This document shows positions 8,669 to 13,720 of a stretch of 13,720 bases of DNA, one piece after another. Location: the NCBI GenBank assembly GCA_002404055.1, contig DHIZ01000101.1, positions 10,641 through 24,360 of the forward strand, written 5' to 3'. Position 1 is the first letter of the stretch. Each line of letters begins with the position of its first letter. Both the position numbers and the translations under genes were made by a program. A model generated the notes under the pieces. The model was not told the DNA's origin, did not search any database, and saw nothing but the letters and a program-made list of their open reading frames with translations. This DNA is from Chloroflexi bacterium UBA4733. Lineage in GTDB: Bacteria > Chloroflexota > UBA4733.

Positions 8669-10162
8669 TCAGTACCAGCGCGTTATGACAACCTTGCGCT
8701 CGCAGTAGAAGTCGATGGCGTCGCGGCCCTGGGCGTGCAAGGCGCCGAAGAAGGAGTCTTTGGCGCCGGAGAAGGGGAAGTAGGCCATCGGGGCGGCCAC
8801 ACCGACGTTGATGCCGACATTGCCCACCGGTGCCCGATAGCGAAACTCCCGAGCCGCGGCGCCGCTCTGCGTGAAGATCGAGGCGGCGTTGCCATAGGGG
8901 CTGCTCTCGATGATGCCAATGGCCTCGTCCAGCGACGCGGCTCGCACGATCCCCACCAGTGGACCGAAGACTTCGTCGCGGGCAATCGCCATGTCGGGAC
9001 TCACGTCGTCGAAGATCGTAGGGCCAAGGAACGTGCCGGCGCCGCCGGTCGACGGGTGGACCCGCCCGTCCAGCACCAGCCTCGCCCCTTCAGCAACGCC
9101 GCGCTCGATGTAGCCCGTGACGCGCGTCTTTGCCTGCGCCGAGATCACCGGGCCCATGTCGGTGTCGGCCACGGTTCCGTCGCCGACACGCATCGCCGAA
9201 GCAGCTTCGTGGAGAGCCGTCACGAAGCGGTCATGGGCATCGCCTACGGTGATAACCAACGACCCCGCCAGGCAGCGCTGCCCAGCGGAGCCGAAGCACG
9301 ACCCAAGCACATTCGTGACAGTCGGCTGCAGCACGGCGTCGGGCATCACTACGATCATGTTCTTGGCCCCGCCTTGCGCCTGTACGCGCTTGCCGTTGGC
9401 CGCTGCACGGGCATAGATCGCTTTGGCGACGGGCGTCGAACCGACGAAGGAGATGCCCTTGAGCAGGGGATGGTCGAGCAGCGCCTCGACGGTGGCCCGT
9501 CCGCCATGTACGAGGTTGAGGACGCCCGGCGGCAATCCCGCATCGGCGATCAGCTCGAAGACGCGCGTCATGGTCATCGGCGCCTGCTCCGAGGGCTTCA
9601 GGATGAAGGTATTACCTGTCGCCACAGCATAGGGCCAGAACCAGAACGGCACCATAATTGGGAAGTTAAAGGGACAGACCGCCGCGAAGACGCCGAGGGG
9701 CTGGCGGATGACTTCTTCGTCGATGTTTCGTGCGGCGCCGTCTTCCAGACCGTAGCCCATCATCAGTGACGGGATGCCGGCGGCCACCTCGACGTTCTCA
9801 ATGGCACGACGCACGGAGCCGCGGGCATCATCCAACGTCTTGCCGTGCTCGCGCGTGACCAGGAGTGCAAGCTCCTCGAAGTGCTCTTCCAGGCGCGACT
9901 TGATGGTGAACATGACGCGAGCCCGTTCGATCGGCGGCGTCCGACGCCAGGCCGGAAAGGCCGCCTGCGCCTGCTGCACCGCCAGGTCCACGTCGCCGGC
10001 ACTGGAGAGCGGTACCGTCGCCAGTACCTCACCGCTGGCCGGGTTGGTGACATCAAGTCGTTCCCGGCTTTGCGGTGTAACCCAGGCGCCGTTCAAATAG
10101 TTGCGCAGCACAGCACTCCCACTGGCCGCGCTGCCCGCCTTGGCCTGATCTGCTAATACCAT
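8669..10162 (-). CDS. mmsA: Methylmalonate/malonate semialdehyde dehydrogenase (CoA-acylating), MmsA/IolA type
   Basis: Family reaction: NAD+- and CoA-dependent oxidation of methylmalonate semialdehyde to propionyl-CoA, or of malonate semialdehyde to acetyl-CoA, with loss of CO2 (valine, inositol and related catabolism, cytosolic). The 497-residue length is normal. The MmsA-typical stretch PFNFPIMVPFWFWPYAVATG is present. The catalytic Cys is in GSAGQRCLAGS (codon 9272-9274, residue 297). The segment AQGGAKN lacks the general-base Glu of ordinary aldehyde dehydrogenases (ELGGK), as is characteristic of the CoA-acylating branch. The C-terminus keeps a PFSGAKDSFFG motif. ATG 10162 is preceded by AGGGA four bases upstream; an in-frame GTG at 10174 is the alternative and has no good ribosome site. 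It is divergent from an iron-dependent alcohol dehydrogenase. Whether the in vivo substrate is methylmalonate or malonate semialdehyde cannot be told. Confidence 0.92.
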   Translation of the reverse strand: MVLADQAKAGSAASGSAVLRNYLNGAWVTPQSRERLDVTNPASGEVLATVPLSSAGDVDLAVQQAQAAFPAWRRTPPIERARVMFTIKSRLEEHFEELALLVTREHGKTLDDARGSVRRAIENVEVAAGIPSLMMGYGLEDGAARNIDEEVIRQPLGVFAAVCPFNFPIMVPFWFWPYAVATGNTFILKPSEQAPMTMTRVFELIADAGLPPGVLNLVHGGRATVEALLDHPLLKGISFVGSTPVAKAIYARAAANGKRVQAQGGAKNMIVVMPDAVLQPTVTNVLGSCFGSAGQRCLAGSLVITVGDAHDRFVTALHEAASAMRVGDGTVADTDMGPVISAQAKTRVTGYIERGVAEGARLVLDGRVHPSTGGAGTFLGPTIFDDVSPDMAIARDEVFGPLVGIVRAASLDEAIGIIESSPYGNAASIFTQSGAAAREFRYRAPVGNVGINVGVAAPMAYFPFSGAKDSFFGALHAQGRDAIDFYCERKVVITRWY

Positions 10163-10191
10163 TGGGTCCCTCACGACTACCGAGTATTGTC

Positions 10192-10221
10192 ATCATAACG
10201 ACTGTCTTCCGCCAGCGTCAG
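10192..10221 (-). promoter_or_regulatory. Candidate promoter for the mmsA gene
   Basis: On the minus strand, CTGACG (10216-10221, four of six matches to the -35 consensus) and TATGAT (10192-10197, five of six to the -10) are separated by 18 bases. Transcription would start near 10185, giving a leader of about 20-25 bases. The match is by eye only. Confidence 0.4.
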
Positions 10222-10259
10222 ATAATAGCGCCGCCGTTCGGGTTGAAGCTTTGCCCGTG

Positions 10260-10289
10260 GCGGGAACAGTCCCGCGCTCCGGCCGGAGC
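10260..10289. repeat. Two abutting small dyads in the divergent intergenic region
   Basis: GCGGGA-ACAG-TCCCGC (10260-10275) is a perfect 6-base-pair hairpin with a four-base loop. It is followed directly by the perfect 14-base palindrome GCTCCGGCCGGAGC (10276-10289). They lie about 40 bases upstream of the candidate mmsA promoter. They could be protein-binding sites or fold in RNA; neither has a T tract. Confidence 0.5.
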
Positions 10290-10346
10290 AAGGCGCGCTT
10301 CGTACCCGTCACCCCGTTCCTAACGAGTAATGAAAAGGTCCTGGGA

Positions 10347-10360
10347 GGCGGACAGGCGGA
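10347..10360 (+). repeat. 14-base direct repeat, copy 1
   Basis: GGCGGACAGGCGGA, itself GGCGGA twice around CA. It directly precedes the left arm of the inverted pair at 10361-10485. The second identical copy is at 10488-10501. Confidence 0.75.
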
Positions 10361-10485
10361 AAGTGCGCCACAGAGTTTCGCAGTGCCTGCTTGCCTCCCT
10401 CAGGGGGATCGGCCGCATGCACTGTATCGCCTTGAATCGCTCCACTGGGCAGCAACCGACCGGCGCGAAAACTTGTGGCGCACTT
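10361..10485. promoter_or_regulatory. Pair of inverted 21-base operator-like sequences upstream of the alcohol dehydrogenase gene
   Basis: The left arm (10361-10381) begins AAGTGCGCCACA and ends TTTCGC. The right arm (10465-10485) is its reverse complement, with 18 of 21 positions matching; the three differences are clustered at positions 13-15. The 83 bases between show no symmetry. The right arm ends 24 bases before the candidate -35 of the downstream gene. The spacing suits two copies of one regulator site, possibly bridged by looping. The three clustered differences argue against simple recent duplication. The regulator is unknown and not encoded in the window. Confidence 0.5.
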
Positions 10486-10487
10486 CA

Positions 10488-10501
10488 GGCGGACAGGCGG
10501 A
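10488..10501 (+). repeat. 14-base direct repeat, copy 2
   Basis: GGCGGACAGGCGGA, identical to 10347-10360 and in the same orientation. It lies two bases after the right arm of the inverted pair and just upstream of the candidate promoter at 10510. Confidence 0.75.
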
Positions 10502-10509
10502 CCGGACCA

Positions 10510-10538
10510 TCGACGTTCGGCCCTCCGCGTGCTAAAGT
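10510..10538 (+). promoter_or_regulatory. Candidate extended -10 promoter for the leader ORF and alcohol dehydrogenase
   Basis: TCGACG (10510-10515, four of six to the -35) and TAAAGT (10533-10538, four of six to the -10) are 17 bases apart. A TGC triplet lies directly before the -10, giving an extended -10 form. The start would fall near 10545, between the repeat block and the leader ORF. Assigned by eye. Confidence 0.4.
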
Positions 10539-10563
10539 TAAAGGAGCAGGACGGGAGGCGCGA

Positions 10564-10638
10564 ATGCCGATGGAACCCTACGGGCAGGGCGATAGCCATG
10601 CCCGGCGCAAGGAGCGCGAAGCCGTCCCCGCAGAGTAG
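10564..10638 (+). CDS. Possible 24-residue leader peptide in front of the alcohol dehydrogenase gene
   Basis: The ATG at 10564 has a good ribosome site, GGGAGG at 10553-10558, five bases upstream. The 24 codons (starting MPMEPYGQGD and ending in a charged RRKERE segment) finish with TAG at 10636-10638, directly against the ATG at 10639. The dehydrogenase start has only a weak site of its own, so translational coupling is plausible. No family is recognised and no run of a single amino acid suggests attenuation. It could equally be chance in a leader RNA. Confidence 0.35.
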   Translation: MPMEPYGQGDSHARRKEREAVPAE

Positions 10639-11820
10639 ATGTTGGAGGGGCTGCTCCGCTTGAGCACGCACATCTTCCGCTGTCCCCCGCGCTTACTGAG
10701 CGGTCCGGGTTGCCTTGCTGAAGCCGGGCAGCAGGCGACTGTGCTCGGCCTGCGCCACGTCTTGATCGTGACCTCGCCGCAGGTGAAGCAGGCGGGGCAC
10801 GTGGCGCGCCTCGCTGCTTCCCTCCAGGCTGCCGGTGTGGCCTCAACCGTGTTCGCGGCGGTGGATGCCGAGCCGACCACCGCGCATGTGGAAGCCGGGC
10901 ACCGGGCCTACGTCGCCGCCAATGCCGATGGCGTCGTCTCTATTGGCGGCGGCAGTTGTTTGGATGCCGGCAAAGGCGTCGCCGTCCGGGCTTGCAATGC
11001 CGGGCCCATGTCGCGGTACGAAGGCTACGACCGTATCTTGGGTGGCAGCGTGCCACACCTGGCGATCAGCACCACGGCCGGCACCGGCAGCGAGGTGACG
11101 CGCTTCGCCGTCTTCACAGATACCGAGCGCGATGTGAAGATGCTCGCTGCCAGCGATGCTTTCATTCCCAACGTCGCCATTGAGGACGCGGAACTGACGC
11201 TCTCCTGCCCGCCGGCGGTCACGGCGGCGGCGGGTATCGATGCCTTGACGCATGCCATCGAAGCCTATGTCTCTCGCCACGCCCAGCCGCTGACCGATGC
11301 CCTGGCCCTCGCTGCCATCCGGCTCGTCTCCGGCGCTTTGCTGCGCGTCTATGAGCACGGCGATGATCTGGCCGCCCGCACGAGCATGCTGGACGCCAGC
11401 TTGCAGGCCGGCCTGGCCTTCAGTAATGCCTCGGTAGCGCTGGTGCATGGGATGGCCCGGCCGCTGGGGGCCCTTTTCCATATCCCGCATGGCGCTGCCA
11501 ACGGCATCCTATTGCCCCACGTCATGGCCTTCTCCCTGCCGCATGCCCTGCCCCGCTACGCAGCGATCGCTGAGGCCCTTGGCGCCGCGCCGCCCGGTAC
11601 CGACCAAAGCCTGGCCCCTGCACTTGCCGTGGACTGTGTGCGCACGTTATGTGGCCGGCTGGGCCTCGGCGGTCTCGCTGCCTTCGGCGTGTCGCCGCAA
11701 CAACTGGCAGCGGTTGCGCCCAAAATGGCGGCCGATGCGCTCGCCAGCGGCAGCCCGGCGAATAATCCTCGCGTGGCGTCGGTGGCGGAGATCGTGGCGC
11801 TCTACCAGCAGGCGCTGTAG
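10639..11820 (+). CDS. Iron-containing (group III) alcohol dehydrogenase
   Basis: NAD(P)-dependent interconversion of an alcohol or hydroxy acid and its aldehyde; cytosolic. 393 residues, normal for the family. The dinucleotide-binding motif GGGSCLDAGK is at residues 103-112, and STTAGTGSEVTRFAVFTD is the family core. The four expected metal ligands are all present: Asp201 and His205 in GIDALTHAIEA, His270 in ALVHGMA and His284 in FHIPHGAA. The 14-residue gap between the last two matches FucO-type enzymes. ATG 10639 has a poor ribosome site. An in-frame TTG at 10660 has GGAGGGG nine bases upstream and would give 386 residues starting just before STHIFRCPP, so the start is uncertain. The opposed mmsA-type gene suggests this enzyme supplies or removes a semialdehyde, for example from a 3-hydroxyacid; that is inference. 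The active site fits an alcohol dehydrogenase better than maleylacetate reductase. Confidence 0.92.
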   Translation: MLEGLLRLSTHIFRCPPRLLSGPGCLAEAGQQATVLGLRHVLIVTSPQVKQAGHVARLAASLQAAGVASTVFAAVDAEPTTAHVEAGHRAYVAANADGVVSIGGGSCLDAGKGVAVRACNAGPMSRYEGYDRILGGSVPHLAISTTAGTGSEVTRFAVFTDTERDVKMLAASDAFIPNVAIEDAELTLSCPPAVTAAAGIDALTHAIEAYVSRHAQPLTDALALAAIRLVSGALLRVYEHGDDLAARTSMLDASLQAGLAFSNASVALVHGMARPLGALFHIPHGAANGILLPHVMAFSLPHALPRYAAIAEALGAAPPGTDQSLAPALAVDCVRTLCGRLGLGGLAAFGVSPQQLAAVAPKMAADALASGSPANNPRVASVAEIVALYQQAL

Positions 11821-11822
11821 GG

Positions 11823-11843
11823 CGGAAGAGGGCTTCCTCTCCG
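11823..11843. terminator. Hairpin between convergent genes, possible bidirectional terminator
   Basis: CGG(A)AGAGG and CCTCTCCG pair over eight base pairs with one bulged A and a GCTT loop. The hairpin fills almost all of the 23-base gap between the alcohol dehydrogenase stop and the binding-protein stop. There is no T tract on either strand, so it may act weakly or with other factors. Confidence 0.4.
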
Positions 11844-13310
11844 TCATGTCGCCTGCTGCGCCTGGAGTTGTGGGTTGAGCAGTGCCTGCATGCGGCTCAC
11901 GGCCTCCTGCGCCCCGGTCTGGCCGGCCCACAGGCTGTTCAAGATTGGCGTGAGGCCAGAACTGAGTTTGGCCCAGCCCAGCGGAAACTGCGGTGAGATG
12001 CCCTGGGCGAGGTTGTCGAAGAAGGCCTGGCGGTTGGCAGGTGGCGCGGTCTTGCCAAGGTCCAGGAAGGTCTGGGCCACCGCTTTGTTGGAAGGCACGC
12101 CGATGCCGTGTTGGGTGCGGTACGTCTGCAACACCGGCCCCGCCCACCAGCGCACCATCAGCCAGGCGGCGTCCGGCGCTTTGGACTTGCCGCCGACGAA
12201 GAAGCCGGCGCCGTCGACGTATGTACCGTGCTGGACCTTGATGGGAGGCGTCTGGGCGTCCCAATGGAGGGTCAGTGCCTGCAGTCGCGCAATGTCGCCG
12301 GGCCAGCCAAAGTACATAGCAACTTTACTCACGTCGAACGGCTGCTTACCGGGAGGGAAAACCTTCTGTTCGGCGGCCGTCGGCGCGACGTGCCACTTGT
12401 TGACCAGGTCGGCGTAGTATTGCATGCCCTCCACCGCTGCCGCCGTGTTGGGCAGGAATTGCTTCAGGTCGCTGCTGAACAGCGTTCCCCCGGCCTGGAG
12501 GACCCACGGTAGCCAGTAGTTGATGGCGGGGTTTAGGAGAAAGCCAAACTGACTTGAAGCAGGGTCGCTTTGCTTCGTGAGCCGTTGGGCCGCACTGAGA
12601 AAGGTGTCCCAGGTCCAATCTTTCGTGGGCAACGGCACGCCGGCGCTCTGAAAGGCGTCCACGTTGTAGTAGATCATCGAGCTGCCGTTGTCCTTGGGCA
12701 GGGCATACTGCTTGCCCTGCCACTGGAAGACGTTCACCATCGCCGGCCAGAGGTCGCTGATTTTAAACTGGCTGTCCTTGGCGATGTAGGCGTCGAGGGG
12801 GCGGTAGTTCTGTTTGGAGACGAAGTCCAGGAACAGACTGGTGTTGGTGTAGTAGACATCCGGCGCAAGGTCGGCGGCGATCTGCGTCTGCAACCACGTC
12901 GTCCAGTCGTTGCCGGCCGGCGGGTTGAGATACGCGGCCTGGATACCCGGATTGGTCTTGTTGAATTCGTCGATGCACCAGTTGTCGACTGCCAGGAACG
13001 TAGCGTTTGATGGATTGCTGAAGGTGATCTTCACTGCCTGGCCGGTCCCCGCTGGTGCGGCTTTGACGGTTGTGGTGTTGGCGGTGGTCGCGAGCGCTAC
13101 TTTGGTGGTCGCGGCGGTGGCGATGCTCGCCGCAGACGAGGCCGTAAAAGTCGCCGTGGCGCTGCTCGTGCTTGCCGCGGCTGTGCTTGTGGTGCTTGCC
13201 GGTGTTGCCCCGCAGGCCGCGAGCGACACGGCGCCGAGACCGCCAACAATGAGCGCCAGAAATCGTCGACGAGAGCCGGTTGTCTCGCCACGGAGTTGGG
13301 AACGTGCCAT
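11844..13310 (-). CDS. ABC transporter solute-binding lipoprotein, sugar-type (family 1), with Tat signal
   Basis: Extracytoplasmic ligand-binding component of a carbohydrate-type ABC importer, anchored as a lipoprotein. 488 residues. The N-terminus has a twin-arginine motif, SRRRFLAL (residues 13-20), a hydrophobic stretch and a lipobox SLAAC, with the acylated Cys at residue 33. A Ser/Thr/Ala linker of about 55 residues follows. The mature domain then begins VKITFSNPSN and shows family-1 features: DEFNKTNPGI, a DVYYTN segment, an YALPKDNGSSMIYYN ligand-cleft segment, and AAWLMVRWWAGP near the end. ATG 13310 has AGGA five bases upstream. No permease or ATPase gene lies beside it here: downstream it runs into the convergent alcohol dehydrogenase. 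It therefore looks like an orphan binding protein or one whose partners are elsewhere. The ligand cannot be told. Confidence 0.92.
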   Translation of the reverse strand: MARSQLRGETTGSRRRFLALIVGGLGAVSLAACGATPASTTSTAAASTSSATATFTASSAASIATAATTKVALATTANTTTVKAAPAGTGQAVKITFSNPSNATFLAVDNWCIDEFNKTNPGIQAAYLNPPAGNDWTTWLQTQIAADLAPDVYYTNTSLFLDFVSKQNYRPLDAYIAKDSQFKISDLWPAMVNVFQWQGKQYALPKDNGSSMIYYNVDAFQSAGVPLPTKDWTWDTFLSAAQRLTKQSDPASSQFGFLLNPAINYWLPWVLQAGGTLFSSDLKQFLPNTAAAVEGMQYYADLVNKWHVAPTAAEQKVFPPGKQPFDVSKVAMYFGWPGDIARLQALTLHWDAQTPPIKVQHGTYVDGAGFFVGGKSKAPDAAWLMVRWWAGPVLQTYRTQHGIGVPSNKAVAQTFLDLGKTAPPANRQAFFDNLAQGISPQFPLGWAKLSSGLTPILNSLWAGQTGAQEAVSRMQALLNPQLQAQQAT

Positions 13311-13367
13311 CGTGGTCCTGCTTTCGTGAATGCCACATATACCGGGCGGGGGTGATGCATGCCATTG

Positions 13368-13397
13368 ATTATACGCATGGTGAGCGGGACCTCTTCA
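13368..13397 (-). promoter_or_regulatory. Candidate promoter for the solute-binding protein gene
   Basis: On the minus strand a perfect -10 consensus, TATAAT, lies at 13368-13373. A weak -35 (TGAAGA, 13392-13397) lies 18 bases upstream of it. Transcription would begin near 13361, about 50 bases before the start codon. The AAGCGCGCTT palindrome at 13397-13406 overlaps the -35 edge and could be an operator. Confidence 0.5.
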
Positions 13398-13530
13398 AGC
13401 GCGCTTCGCTTGCACCCAAGGGCTGGCCAAGGTGTACCGAAAGGCCGTGCCTTGCAGCGAGCGACGCGGTGTAATCAAGAGTACAGGGCCGCGACTGCGG
13501 GACCAGCGGGCGCCCCCGGCCAAGCGACGA
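13398..13530. other. Non-coding stretch between the promoter and the foldback element
   Basis: No gene is supported. It contains a small CAAGCG/CGCTTG hairpin (13396-13412) and a GCGACTGCGG string (13491-13500) identical to part of the foldback arm beginning at 13531. This suggests an older partial copy or a nested end. Confidence 0.4.
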
Positions 13531-13720
13531 GGGCGACTGCGGTCGCATGGGTGGGGGAGGACGGTTGGAGAAGGGGAGCGATGGCGAGAGGGGAAGTACT
13601 GGGCCGCGATGGCAAGGTGCATTGCGGCGAACGCCCGCAACCAATCGCTGTCCTGTTCCCCCTTTGCCAGCAGTCCCCTCCCGCAACCGTCCTCACCCTC
13701 TCAAGCGACCGCAGTCGCCC
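13531..13720. repeat. Foldback (MITE-like) element of at least 190 bases, reaching the window edge
   Basis: Bases 13531-13567 and 13684-13720 are inverted copies matching at 33 of 37 positions. The outer 16 bases (GGGCGACTGCGGTCGC) are identical. The symmetry continues inward for about 29 more bases at 19 of 29, so most of the element could fold into one long imperfect stem centred near 13625. Each outer end is itself a mini-hairpin (GCGAC-TGCG-GTCGC). There is no transposase gene and the ORFs across it are unconvincing. It could be a non-autonomous mobile element or a REP-like intergenic repeat. The outer boundary on the right is not visible. Confidence 0.7.

Noticed and set aside
8262..8708. 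148-residue plus-strand ORF with AGGAG six bases before its ATG
   Set aside because: The product is Ser/Arg/Pro/Gln-rich with no domain-like pattern, it runs 40 bases into the opposite-strand dehydrogenase gene, and the minus-strand frame across its middle is more protein-like.
8735..9769. 344-residue ORF antisense to the mmsA-type gene
   Set aside because: It is a GC-rich shadow frame: His/Arg-rich, with no recognisable domain, fully inside a gene with clear catalytic motifs on the other strand.
10330..10638. 102-residue plus-strand ORF across the divergent intergenic region
   Set aside because: It spans the inverted repeats and the candidate promoter and its product is Arg-rich without family features. 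Only its last 24 codons have a good start, and these are listed separately.
10843..11490. 215-residue ORF antisense to the alcohol dehydrogenase
   Set aside because: Shadow frame of a well-supported gene; composition is not protein-like.
13369..13696. Minus-strand ORFs across the foldback element
   Set aside because: Pro/Arg/Ser-rich products overlapping a clear inverted repeat; no start sites or domains.
1..13720. CRISPR array, tRNA or rRNA gene
   Set aside because: I saw no evenly spaced direct repeats, cloverleaf sequences or rRNA-like conserved blocks on either strand.

Overview
The window is about 13.7 kb of GC-rich bacterial DNA with five substantial protein genes, one of them cut by the left edge. 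No rRNA, tRNA, CRISPR array or intact transposase gene was seen. The organism is not identifiable from this sequence. The Tat-type lipoprotein signal followed by a long Ser/Thr/Ala linker, the GC-rich coding style and the dispersed foldback repeat would fit a Chloroflexota-like soil bacterium, but that is a guess.

Left part (1-8231): a RecQ-family helicase (3' part only) is followed after 14 bases by a 2272-residue protein. That protein begins with a sacsin-type Hsp90-like (GHKL) ATPase domain. It then carries about eight divergent repeats of roughly 115 residues, an acidic/Ser-Gly linker, a winged-helix-like segment and a C-terminal TPR. The two genes look co-transcribed. They are the best candidate here for an undescribed system, plausibly genome defence or DNA-damage handling, though no defence function can be proved from the sequence.

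Junction (8232-8668): no convincing intact gene. The minus strand keeps an open, coding-like C-terminal fragment that ends at 8422 and has no start codon. By eye, base composition becomes more GC-rich to the right of this point.

Right part (8669-13310): ordinary carbon metabolism. A CoA-acylating methylmalonate/malonate semialdehyde dehydrogenase (mmsA/iolA type, minus strand) is divergent from an iron-containing alcohol dehydrogenase (plus strand). The space between them holds a pair of inverted 21-base operator-like sequences, a 14-base direct repeat, two small hairpins and candidate promoters for both directions. A 24-codon leader ORF abuts the alcohol dehydrogenase start. The alcohol dehydrogenase converges, across a 23-base gap with a hairpin, on a Tat/lipobox sugar-type ABC solute-binding protein that has no permease gene beside it here.

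Right edge (13311-13720): a candidate promoter for the binding-protein gene, then a 190-base imperfect foldback element (arms matching at 33 of 37 positions) that runs to the window end and may continue past it.
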